From assembly GCA_041394945.1 (NCBI GenBank), contig JAWKHH010000003.1, forward strand, positions 930,001 to 994,000: a stretch of DNA of 64,000 nucleotides. Direction: 5' to 3'. The notes below the pieces were generated by a model. The model did not search any database, was not told the origin of the DNA, and saw only the letters and a list, made by a program, of their open reading frames with translations. Shown piece after piece: positions 35,670 through 43,566 of this stretch. The DNA is from Bryobacteraceae bacterium (lineage in GTDB: Bacteria; Acidobacteriota; Terriglobia; Bryobacterales; Bryobacteraceae). Both the position numbers and the translations under genes were made by a program. How positions within the stretch are numbered: position 1 is the first letter of the stretch; each line of letters opens with the position of its first letter.

Positions 35670-36982
35670 GCCTCACTAACCTCCAAACGCCTAGCCTTTT
35701 GTCTGATCTCTTCCAACTCCCTGCCATGAGCATCCGCGAATATCCGAACGGTGCGTACTCGCTTGGGAATTTTTCCAATCATCGCGCTATCCTCGGTCAG
35801 GAGCCTCCTCTTGCCATCGTCCTCTACGATGTACAGGTCCTCCACCTTTGACGGCTCCTGCTCTCCCGGGATCGTTAGCTTGTGGATGTCGTGGGCGGCA
35901 TTGTCCAGAAAGAAGTCGACATTTGGGTATTCAAGCCTCAACTGACGATCCACCCGCTTCATTCGCCGCAGGCGCTGCTCGTCCGCATAGTCGCCGGTCT
36001 CCAGGACGCGCCGGTGATGGTCTCGGCTGACGATCCGCTTAGCCCACTTGGAACGCAGGCCCTCGCTCTGAGCGTCTTTTCTGATTTCCATCGTTACACT
36101 TGTATCATCGTGCGCCAGGACATCCTCATAGGTTTTATGATGCTCCTCGCCCCACAGCTTCATATACTCGGTAAGATAGAAGTCGTAAATTCTCCTGATT
36201 CGATGCAAATAGACTTGCGTGTGCATCTGATAGCGAGCGAGTATCAGCGCCTCGAAGGCGTGTTCTCCGCCACGGCGAATCGCGATCTGCAACCGCCCGG
36301 AGTCGGGATTATCGACAACTGTAAGCGAGTCGATGAGCCGTCTAGAATCGAAAATTCCGTAGTCAACGCCACAGTGCAACGAATCCCTACGAAGATAGTC
36401 CGTCCGGTCCATGTCCATCTGACTGGCAACAAACTCGCGCAGAAAAGTCAGCTCTGCCTTCTTTTCCATAAGGCGGACTAGCAGGCTCCGCGCCCCAGGA
36501 AAAAAGTTCTTATCGATCTCTTCTCCAAGCACAACGTCAATCACGTGCCGGGAGAGCTTCTCGTGGTCGCCTCCTGGGATCGTTGCCTCAGCAGCATGAG
36601 AGAACGCCGGATGGCCCACATCATGCAGCAACGAGTGTAGCCGGACTATCTGACGCGCCTTCGCAAAAGTCCGATCACTATCGCTAAGCTCGGGCACATG
36701 CTTAAGTTCCTCAAGCAGGCGCTCACGATGCCGAAGCGCTAGTAGATCGAATGCCTGAGTCGACAGTTCCATCACTCCCAGAGAGTGCTCAAAACGGGAA
36801 TGCATCGCACCCGGATACACCAGGTACGTCATTGCAAGCTGCCGTACATGCCTCAATCTCTGGAACACTGGATGATCGATGATCCGCCTCTCGTTGACGG
36901 AATATCGAATGAACCCATGCACAGGACAGCGCACCCGTTGCGTCGGCTCATCCTCGCGATTTATGAACTCCGCTCCGATCAT
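35666..36982 (-). CDS. HD-domain phosphohydrolase, SAMHD1/YwfO/dGTPase-like
   Basis: Cytoplasmic HD hydrolase of 438 aa. Signature order: VFQRLRHVRQLAMTYLVYPG, HSRFEHSLGVMELS (first His), LHSLLHDVGHPAFSHAAE (HD doublet) and SQMDMDRTDYLRRDSLHCG (final Asp). These are the four metal ligands of the dNTP triphosphohydrolase group. The C-terminal half (about 250-438) is helical and divergent. Activity on dNTPs is inferred from the family. GC content (near 50% in several lines of sequence) and codon choice differ from neighbours. It starts 31 nt after the OPT gene stop and is ATGA-linked to the Panacea gene. Confidence 0.85.
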   Translation of the reverse strand: MIGAEFINREDEPTQRVRCPVHGFIRYSVNERRIIDHPVFQRLRHVRQLAMTYLVYPGAMHSRFEHSLGVMELSTQAFDLLALRHRERLLEELKHVPELSDSDRTFAKARQIVRLHSLLHDVGHPAFSHAAEATIPGGDHEKLSRHVIDVVLGEEIDKNFFPGARSLLVRLMEKKAELTFLREFVASQMDMDRTDYLRRDSLHCGVDYGIFDSRRLIDSLTVVDNPDSGRLQIAIRRGGEHAFEALILARYQMHTQVYLHRIRRIYDFYLTEYMKLWGEEHHKTYEDVLAHDDTSVTMEIRKDAQSEGLRSKWAKRIVSRDHHRRVLETGDYADEQRLRRMKRVDRQLRLEYPNVDFFLDNAAHDIHKLTIPGEQEPSKVEDLYIVEDDGKRRLLTEDSAMIGKIPKRVRTVRIFADAHGRELEEIRQKARRLEVSEA

Positions 36983-37013
36983 AATAGGAGAATAAAAGAC
37001 GAAAGTCTACTCC

Positions 37014-39035
37014 CTATACCAACGCCTGCGGAGGCGCCGGTTCATCCGGACTCCCCGCGCTCGACAGCGGCCAGCGCACGAGGAGGACCACCAACCCCAT
37101 GAGTACCAGAAAACCGGCCACGTAACTCTCATTCCCGAAATCCGGAATCCACTCCGGCTTGAACTGCAGCGCCGACCATACCAGCCCGATCAGCGCCTCG
37201 CCCGCGATCAGTCCCGACGCAGTCAGGATCCCCGCATTCTCCACCCGCGTCAACTGCGCGTGGTTGAACCCTCGGCTGCGCGCCACACGGTCGGCCACAG
37301 CCCGCACCATGCCGCCCACGAAGATCGCGAACGTCGTCCCGAACGGGAGGTACATCCCCACGGCCACCAGCATCGGACTCTTCACTTCCACCATGATCAG
37401 CGCGATCCCCATGAAGATTCCTGCCACCACCAGCGGCCACGCCATCTCCCCGCCCACAATCCCCTGCGCCAGCATCGCCATCAACCCCGCCTGCGGCGCC
37501 GCCAGCGTCTGCCCGCCGAAGCCCGTGCCCCCGGCGCGAATATCACCCTCGTTCAGCAGCCACAATGGGAAGTACATCAAAGCCGCGGCGATCACCACGG
37601 CGATCAACTCCACGATCTGTATCGACCGCGGCGTCCCGCCCAGGATGTAACCCACCTTGAAGTCCTGCAGTAACTCACCAGCCACTGCCGAAGATACACA
37701 AACCACCGCCGCCACGCCCAACACCACCGCCACGCCCTTTGGCCCCGTGAAGCCGAGCGCCACCATCAACAGCGCGGCGATAATCAGCGTCGAAAGCGTC
37801 AGCCCCGAAATCGGGTTGTTCGTCGACCCGATCATCCCCACCAGGCTCCCCGACACCGTCGCGAAGAAGAACCCCACCACGATCATCACCGACGCCGCCA
37901 CCAACGCCGCCACCGTGTCGCCGGCGAAGTAATAGTAGACCGCGAGCATGATCAGATACATCAGCCCGATCAGCGCCAGCACCACCTTCGAACTCATGTA
38001 CCGCTCGGTGCGCCCTAGCGAATCCGCCGCCGGCCCTCCGCCCGAAATCTCCGAAAACGCCCGGCTCAATCCCGCCGCCAGGTTCTTCCGCATCTTGAAC
38101 AGCGTGTTCGCCGCGCCGACGAGCATCCCGCCCACCGCGATCGGCCGGACGATGAACCGCCAGATCCCCGCCGCCATCCCGTCCCAGTCCGTCTGCCCGT
38201 TCACCGTGTACTCCGGAGCCAACTGCGGACCCAGAAAGTACACGAACAAAGGCACCAGCAAACCCCACGCCAGCACGCTCCCCGAGAACTGAAGCGCCGC
38301 CAGCCGCGGTCCAATGATATAGCCCACGCCCACGTAGGCCGGACTCACCTCCGGCGCCGCGAACGACGTAAACCCGCCCGTGGCCGCGGCCTGGTTCGCA
38401 TTCGCCGCGCTCAGCCTTACCTTACTCTGGCCCAGCACCCCGATCGGAATCCCGCTAAACTGGTGATCGAGCGCAAATAGCTTGAACTTACCCAGCAGAT
38501 AGACAACTCCGCCGATGATGATGTTATAGAAGAGATACCGAACCGCCTCCGCCCCCCGCGCGCCGGCCTTGTGGATCTCCGCCGCCGCCGTCGACTCCGG
38601 AAACGGTAAATCTGGATCCTCCACCATCACCCGCCGCACCAGCGACACGAACAACACCCCGACGATGCTCCCCGTCACCAGCAGCGCCGTCGTCTTCCAG
38701 TAGGCGTCCGCGAAGCCGAACGAAGGCCACGCCTGCGTGATCACAAACGCCGGGATGATGAAGATTGCGCCCGCCGCCACGCTCTCCCCGATCGACCCCG
38801 CCGTGCGGCAGATGTTCTCCTCGAGAATCGACCCTCGGAACACCCGCAGCGCCGCCATCCCGATCACCGCCGCCGGATATGTCGCCGCGATCGTGATCCC
38901 CGCCCGCAGCCCGATATACGCATTCGCCGCGCCCAACACCAACGTCAGCACGATCCCGATCAGCACCGCGCGCAGCGTGAACTCGGTCATCGGCATGTCT
39001 TCGGGCACGAAGGGCTTATGTTTCTGCGGCGTCAT
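37014..39035 (-). CDS. OPT-family oligopeptide/metal-chelate transporter
   Basis: Polytopic membrane protein of 673 aa with roughly 14-16 hydrophobic helices. Family landmarks: TEFTLRAVLIGIVLTLVLGAANAYIGLRAG, GSIGESVAAGAIFIIPAF, STNNPISGLTLST (conserved NPxxxL-type element), DFKVGYILGGTPRSIQ and FAIFVGGMVRAVADR. Bacterial OPT proteins import peptides or siderophore-like metal chelates by proton coupling; the substrate is not predictable. Same direction as the genes that follow. The 31-nt gap to the low-GC HD gene may be an insertion junction. Confidence 0.9.
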   Translation of the reverse strand: MTPQKHKPFVPEDMPMTEFTLRAVLIGIVLTLVLGAANAYIGLRAGITIAATYPAAVIGMAALRVFRGSILEENICRTAGSIGESVAAGAIFIIPAFVITQAWPSFGFADAYWKTTALLVTGSIVGVLFVSLVRRVMVEDPDLPFPESTAAAEIHKAGARGAEAVRYLFYNIIIGGVVYLLGKFKLFALDHQFSGIPIGVLGQSKVRLSAANANQAAATGGFTSFAAPEVSPAYVGVGYIIGPRLAALQFSGSVLAWGLLVPLFVYFLGPQLAPEYTVNGQTDWDGMAAGIWRFIVRPIAVGGMLVGAANTLFKMRKNLAAGLSRAFSEISGGGPAADSLGRTERYMSSKVVLALIGLMYLIMLAVYYYFAGDTVAALVAASVMIVVGFFFATVSGSLVGMIGSTNNPISGLTLSTLIIAALLMVALGFTGPKGVAVVLGVAAVVCVSSAVAGELLQDFKVGYILGGTPRSIQIVELIAVVIAAALMYFPLWLLNEGDIRAGGTGFGGQTLAAPQAGLMAMLAQGIVGGEMAWPLVVAGIFMGIALIMVEVKSPMLVAVGMYLPFGTTFAIFVGGMVRAVADRVARSRGFNHAQLTRVENAGILTASGLIAGEALIGLVWSALQFKPEWIPDFGNESYVAGFLVLMGLVVLLVRWPLSSAGSPDEPAPPQALV

Positions 39036-39075
39036 AATATGCGGAACAGTGTAACAGGTGACGGCCGGGCGGGCG

Positions 39076-39645
39076 CTACTCGCTCGCCCGGACCTCAGCG
39101 AGGCGCTCTCGCAGCAGTTGCGGGAGCCCGGCTTCGATCTCCGGTGTGATCAGCCCGACTCCGTCGAGGTCCTGGATGTGGACGCGGTCCTTCAGGCGAT
39201 ACGAGGTGAGCTTCATGCGAACGAGGTCGGCGACGGACGCGACGAAGAACCCGTCGCGGCGTCGTTCCGGCTCCGACGCCGGAACCTCTTCCACATACTC
39301 CGGCCGCACTTTTTCCCGCAGGAATACGAGATGGACCGCCGACCTCGCGCTGGGATTCTCCGCGTCCACAAGCATATCGATGCCGGCCGCGTGCCGGTAT
39401 TTCCAGCCTGCTCTTTCCGCCGCTGCAATCACCCTGGGCAGTTGGTCCCGGTCAATGGCTGCATCAATGTCCCGCGTCAACCGAGCACTCATCCGGTCAC
39501 GCGCGGAAACATGAAGGAACACCGCCATACCACCGACAAGCCGGTACGGCACGCCAGCCTCGGCGAGCAACGAGTGGAACTTGGCTACCCGATCCAGCAA
39601 CTGGTCCAAGTGGATATCATAGGCGCCTAAAGTCGGCAACTGCAC
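39076..39645 (-). CDS. Nucleotidyltransferase-fold protein (AbiEii/MNT-like)
   Basis: Protein of about 189 aa with the nucleotidyltransferase signature YRLVGGMAVFLHV (G-G-x-A) followed by LTRDIDAAID (D-x-D). A C-terminal helical segment has DLVRMKLTSYRLKDRVHIQDL. This layout is found in AbiEii-type toxins and in housekeeping or aminoglycoside-type transferases. No AbiEi or HEPN partner adjoins it, so a toxin role is not supported. The start is taken as GTG at 39645, 4 nt after the sulfatase stop; any upstream in-frame start would lie inside the sulfatase coding region. Confidence 0.7.
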   Translation of the reverse strand: MQLPTLGAYDIHLDQLLDRVAKFHSLLAEAGVPYRLVGGMAVFLHVSARDRMSARLTRDIDAAIDRDQLPRVIAAAERAGWKYRHAAGIDMLVDAENPSARSAVHLVFLREKVRPEYVEEVPASEPERRRDGFFVASVADLVRMKLTSYRLKDRVHIQDLDGVGLITPEIEAGLPQLLRERLAEVRASE

Positions 39646-39649
39646 GCTC

Positions 39650-40987
39650 TCATTGTGGCACGCGTGCCCCGCGCCACCTCGGAACCACCGCCCCAATCGA
39701 CCGCTCCCACTGCGCCCGCGGAATCCCCGCCCCATGCTCCGGCATCCCGTCGAGCGTCGCCCGCAGCTTCGCCCGCGCCGCGCGCTCCGCCCTACTCTCC
39801 AACGGCGTCAACTCCTCCGGATCCGCCACCACATCGTAGAACCGCCCGTCCCCATAAAGCTTGAACCGCTTGTCCCGAGCCCAACGAACCTCGGGATGCT
39901 GATACGGCGTATCGAACGCCGCCGCATAAGGCCGCGGGAAGTAATACCCGAACACCGTCTCCCGAGGCGAGCCCTTGCGCCCCTGCAACTGCGGCCAGAA
40001 GCTTCGCCCGTCGAGATGCCCCGTCGCCTTCAACCCCGCCGCCTCGGCAAGCGTCGGCAGAAAATCCGTCGGGTCGATCAGGTCCTCGTTCACCCGCCCG
40101 CCGCGCACCATTCCCGGCGCGTACACCACCAGCGGCACGTGCGTCCCGGCATCCGTCGTCGCGCCTTTGTCGCCCATGATCGTTCGCCCGCGCAACTCGC
40201 TCCGGATCGTGTGCTCGGTCCCGTTATCGGCCGTGAACACCAGCAGCGTGTTGTCCATCAGTTGGAATCGCTCCAGCCGCTCTACGAACCGCTCCACGAT
40301 CTTGTCCGCATAGGCGACCATATCGGCGAAGTTCCGCTGCCGGTCCTTCGACCCCCGATCGGCCGAATCCGGAGTCGGCTCGAACGGCGAGTGCGTCAGG
40401 CACATCGGATAGTACGCAAAGAACGGCCGCGTGCGATTCCGCTCGATGAAATCCAACAAGAACCCGGAGAAATGATCCGGACCATAATCGGCCGCCGAAA
40501 CCGGCTTCAGCTTCCCATTCAGATCGATCGCCGGATTCCAATACCGCTCGCGCTTCGTGATCGGCGTGTTCCACAAGCACCATTCGTCGAAACCGCCCTC
40601 GGCCGGCGCCGTCCCCTTCGCATTCCGGCTCCCTTGGAACTGCCACTTCCCGGCGATCGCCGTCGCGTAGCCGGCTTCGCCGAACAGATGCGCGAACGTG
40701 CGTTCGCCCGGCCGCAGCGCGCCAAAATCGGTATAGTTGCGCACATTGTTCCGCCCGGTCATCAGCGCCACGCGCGTCGGCGTGCAGAGCGGAGTCGCGT
40801 GGCAGTGGGTGAACTTCACGCCGCTGTCGGCCAGCCGGTTTAGCACCGGAGTCGAATACTGCCGCGTCCCATACGGACCGAAACACTCGTACCCGGCGTC
40901 GTCGGCGAGGATGAACACCACGTTCCGCCGCCGGCCCCCTGCCGCCGCCGCGCCCGCCTGGAGAAACTCACGCCGTGTCCGCGTCAT
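39650..40987 (-). CDS. FGly-dependent sulfatase, Tat-exported
   Basis: Second sulfatase in the window (445 aa from the ATG at 40987). Tat motif RTRREFLQAG; metal site FILADDAGY; activation site C68-T-P-T-R, where Thr replaces the commoner Ser but C-x-P-x-R is kept; GKWQFQG replaces GKWHLG; CLTHSPFEP supplies a His; VFTADNGTEH the later Asp-Asn. ATG 40987 has AAGAAGAGG just upstream; an ATG at 41002 in the same frame has no ribosome site. It overlaps a small acidic ORF at its 5' end. Substrate unknown; not a close duplicate of the sulfatase at 12824. Confidence 0.9.
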   Translation of the reverse strand: MTRTRREFLQAGAAAAGGRRRNVVFILADDAGYECFGPYGTRQYSTPVLNRLADSGVKFTHCHATPLCTPTRVALMTGRNNVRNYTDFGALRPGERTFAHLFGEAGYATAIAGKWQFQGSRNAKGTAPAEGGFDEWCLWNTPITKRERYWNPAIDLNGKLKPVSAADYGPDHFSGFLLDFIERNRTRPFFAYYPMCLTHSPFEPTPDSADRGSKDRQRNFADMVAYADKIVERFVERLERFQLMDNTLLVFTADNGTEHTIRSELRGRTIMGDKGATTDAGTHVPLVVYAPGMVRGGRVNEDLIDPTDFLPTLAEAAGLKATGHLDGRSFWPQLQGRKGSPRETVFGYYFPRPYAAAFDTPYQHPEVRWARDKRFKLYGDGRFYDVVADPEELTPLESRAERAARAKLRATLDGMPEHGAGIPRAQWERSIGAVVPRWRGARVPQ

Positions 40988-41105
40988 CGTCCTCTTCTTC
41001 ATCCCAACGGAACGCGCGATCGATCATCAGGTCCGCGGCGATATCCACCGCTTCCGCCAGCAGATCGTCTACCAACTCGCTCGCATCCGGCAATTCGTCA
41101 AGCAT
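40968..41105 (-). CDS. Small acidic protein (45 aa), candidate gene
   Basis: The ATG at 41105 opens a 45-codon frame beginning MLDELPDASELVDDLLAEA and ending in an acidic DEEEDDDAD tail before TGA at 40970-40968. A GAGGGGAG ribosome site lies immediately upstream. It overlaps the YjdF-like gene's end by 8 nt and the sulfatase start by 20 nt or more, forming a chain of coupled genes. The composition (amphipathic helix plus acidic tail) is unlike random GC-rich frames. No family is recognised. Confidence 0.5.
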   Translation of the reverse strand: MLDELPDASELVDDLLAEAVDIAADLMIDRAFRWDEEEDDDADTA

Positions 41106-41742
41106 TGCTCCCCTCGATTCCATGCGCCGCCAGCGCCCGGTCATGCACCCCGCTCAATAACACCAGCGCCACAATCGACCCCACCATGCAAAGAAACATG
41201 TCCGACTGCGTGTCCCAGATGTAGCCCTGCGTTCCCAGGAATGAATCGCCCGCGCTGCCGGTAAGCACCGACACCCACCACTCGATCATTTCGTAGAACG
41301 CGCTCAGCGCCAGGCATACCGACGCCACCAGCGGACCCAGCCACCGGCTCCCCTTCAATGGCGATGTCCGTATCAGCACCTCGCGCCCCACCATAGCCGG
41401 GAAGAACCCCTGCGCGAAGTGGCCGATCTTGTCGTAGTTGTTCCGGCTGAAGACGCCGATATCGCGCAGCCAGTTGAACAGCGGCACCTCGGCGTACGTA
41501 TAGTGCCCGCCGACAATCAAAATCACCGAGTGGATCGCCACCAGCGTGTAGATGAAGGTGGTGAACTGGAACCCGTGCGCGCGCCAGACGTAGGCCATGA
41601 TCAAAAGTCCCAGCAGAGCCGGCGCCACCTCCAGGAACCACGTGAAGTAGTCGTGCGGATTCACCGCGGACCATGCCAACACCGCGCCCACCGCTCCCAA
41701 CACTCCGTAAAGATAAGAAGTCACGCCGGGCCAGCGTAGCAC
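41098..41742 (-). CDS. YjdF/DUF2238-family inner membrane protein
   Basis: Membrane protein of 214 aa with about six helices. The family phrases YDKIGHFAQGFFPAMVGREVLIR and SAFYEMIEWWVSVLTG, then DTQSDMFLCMVGSIVAL, match E. coli YjdF-like (DUF2238) proteins; the conserved His, Glu and Asp/Asp in these segments suggest a catalytic or metal site in the membrane. Function unknown. It heads the minus-strand run small acidic ORF - sulfatase - nucleotidyltransferase and is divergent from msrB. Confidence 0.85.
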   Translation of the reverse strand: MLRWPGVTSYLYGVLGAVGAVLAWSAVNPHDYFTWFLEVAPALLGLLIMAYVWRAHGFQFTTFIYTLVAIHSVILIVGGHYTYAEVPLFNWLRDIGVFSRNNYDKIGHFAQGFFPAMVGREVLIRTSPLKGSRWLGPLVASVCLALSAFYEMIEWWVSVLTGSAGDSFLGTQGYIWDTQSDMFLCMVGSIVALVLLSGVHDRALAAHGIEGSNA

Positions 41743-41777
41743 GAAACCAACGGCCCCGGTCTACAATCTAATTGATT

Positions 41778-42380
41778 GTGGACCCCCGCGAATCCTTCGG
41801 CGCAGCTCTGTCCGGCGGACCCTCCCGCCGCGCCCTGCTCTTCGCGCCCGTAGCCTTCGCCGGTCTCGTCGCCGTCTCTTCGCGAAAGGAGAAACCCTTG
41901 CCGGATGCATCCGCCGCCGGAACCGGCGCCGAAGTCGACCTCGTCCTCTTCGACGACCACGGCAACCGCCTCGAAACCATTCACACCGGAAAGATCGTTC
42001 GCCCGGAAGCCGAGTGGCGCGCCGCTCTTTCGCCGGAAGAGTTCGCCGTCACCCGCAAGGAAGGCACCGAACGCGCCTTCACGGGCCGCTACTGGAACAA
42101 CCACGACGACGGCCTCTACCGCTGTGTGTGCTGCGGCACAGCGTTGTTCCGCGCCGATGAGAAGTTCGAATCCGGAACCGGCTGGCCCAGCTTCTGGCAG
42201 CCCGCCGCCGAAGAGAACGTCGAAACGCACAAGGATATGAGCTTCTTCATGGAGCGCACCGAGGTCCGCTGCCGCAAATGCGACGCGCATCTTGGCCACG
42301 TCTTCCCCGATGGCCCCGCGCCCACCGGCCTCCGCTATTGCATCAACTCCGCCTCGCTGCGGTTCGTGAAAGGCTCCTAG
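41778..42380 (+). CDS. msrB: Peptide-methionine (R)-S-oxide reductase, exported/anchored
   Basis: Repairs oxidised methionine (R-sulfoxide) in proteins. About 200 aa, longer than cytosolic MsrB because of an N-terminal segment (SRRALLFAPVAFAGLVAVSS) that looks like a Tat-type signal or anchor, placing it in the periplasm. Zn2+ cysteines: CVCC (116, 119) and CRKC (165, 168). Catalytic RYCINSASLRF with Cys188. GTG at 41778 is chosen; a TTG two codons earlier is also open. No MsrA is adjacent. The next gene follows after 6 nt. Confidence 0.92.
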   Translation: MDPRESFGAALSGGPSRRALLFAPVAFAGLVAVSSRKEKPLPDASAAGTGAEVDLVLFDDHGNRLETIHTGKIVRPEAEWRAALSPEEFAVTRKEGTERAFTGRYWNNHDDGLYRCVCCGTALFRADEKFESGTGWPSFWQPAAEENVETHKDMSFFMERTEVRCRKCDAHLGHVFPDGPAPTGLRYCINSASLRFVKGS

Positions 42381-42386
42381 CGCACG

Positions 42387-43562
42387 GTGCGTCTCCTCAT
42401 CGCTTTCCTCCCGTTCGCCGCCGTCGCCCAATCTACTGACCCGGCCGCCCTCCACCGCGACGCCCTCGTCATGGACGGCCACGTCCACGTCATGTCGCGC
42501 CAACTGCTCGAAGGTCTCGATATCGGCAAGCGCTACGACGACGGACATATCGACCTCCCGCGCGCCCGCGAAGGCGGCATCGACGCGATGTTCTTCAGCG
42601 TCTACACGCCGGAGCCCTACTATCCCGCGCGGCACGAAATCAAGAACACCTTCCGCGTCGTCGAACTCGCGCTCCGCCAGATCGAGGCCAATCGAGACCA
42701 GATCGAACTCGCCCGCAACGCCGCCGACATCCGCCGCATCGCGTCATCCGGCCGCATCGCCGCGTTCCTCGATCTCGAAGGCGGCTACGATCTCGACGGC
42801 GACCTGCTCCTGCTCGGCGCGCTCCACCGCCTCGGCTTGCGCTCCATGCAGCTCACCGCCCACAACTACACCAACCAGTTCGCCGATTCCTGCTGCGACA
42901 CGCGCAAGTGGGGCGGGCTCAACGATCACGGCCGCGCCGTCGTCGCCGAAATGAACCGCCTCGGCATGGTGATCAACGTGGCGCATGGCTCCGAGGAGAC
43001 GATTCTCCAGACCGTCGAAACCAGCAGCGATCCCGTCGCCTATACGCACGGCGGGTTCCGCCACTTCATCGACATTCCGCGTCTCATCAGCGATCGCGCC
43101 GCCAAGGCCGTCGCCGCCAAGGGCGGTGTCGTCGGCATCCAGTTCGGCAACACCTTCAACAATCCCGAATACTACAACTGGGCGGTGAAGAATCCGCCGG
43201 TGGCGAATATCTCCGCGCAGCTCGGCCGCTACGCCGGCATGACCATCGGCGAGATCGACGCCCTCGAAGCCCGCAGCCTTCCGTTCGTCTTTAAAGGAAC
43301 GATCCCGGAGCAGTACCAGCTCACCGCCGACAAGCTCGCCCGCGTGATCGACTATGGCGTCGGCCTTATCGGCGAGGATCACATGGCGCTCGGGTCCGAT
43401 TTCGACGGCGGCCCCCCGCTCCCGCGCGAAATGCGCGACGCCTCCGGCTACGGCGAGATCACCAAGGCTCTCGTGCGGCTCGGGTACAACGAACAGCGAA
43501 TCCGCAAGATCCTCGGGCTGAATTGGCTTCGATTGATCGAAAAAGTCGCCGGAGACAACTAA
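42387..43562 (+). CDS. Secreted M19-family (membrane dipeptidase-like) metallopeptidase
   Basis: Dinuclear-zinc dipeptidase-like TIM barrel (391 aa) with signal peptide MRLLIAFLPFAAVAQ. Ligand positions: D-G-H32-V-H34 (the family norm is H-x-D, so the second ligand is His here), Glu131 in LDLEGGY, His200 in INVAHGS, His221 in THGGFRHF and Asp338 in GSDFDGG. The bridging Glu and the other His ligands are intact. The Asp-to-His change may alter metal preference. Natural substrates could be dipeptides or N-acyl amino acids. GTG start, 6 nt after msrB. Confidence 0.88.
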   Translation: MRLLIAFLPFAAVAQSTDPAALHRDALVMDGHVHVMSRQLLEGLDIGKRYDDGHIDLPRAREGGIDAMFFSVYTPEPYYPARHEIKNTFRVVELALRQIEANRDQIELARNAADIRRIASSGRIAAFLDLEGGYDLDGDLLLLGALHRLGLRSMQLTAHNYTNQFADSCCDTRKWGGLNDHGRAVVAEMNRLGMVINVAHGSEETILQTVETSSDPVAYTHGGFRHFIDIPRLISDRAAKAVAAKGGVVGIQFGNTFNNPEYYNWAVKNPPVANISAQLGRYAGMTIGEIDALEARSLPFVFKGTIPEQYQLTADKLARVIDYGVGLIGEDHMALGSDFDGGPPLPREMRDASGYGEITKALVRLGYNEQRIRKILGLNWLRLIEKVAGDN

Positions 43563-43566
43563 GAAC

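Noticed and set aside
39076..39645. AbiE-type toxin-antitoxin system
   Set aside because: Only the nucleotidyltransferase fold is seen; there is no AbiEi-like antitoxin or HEPN partner beside it.
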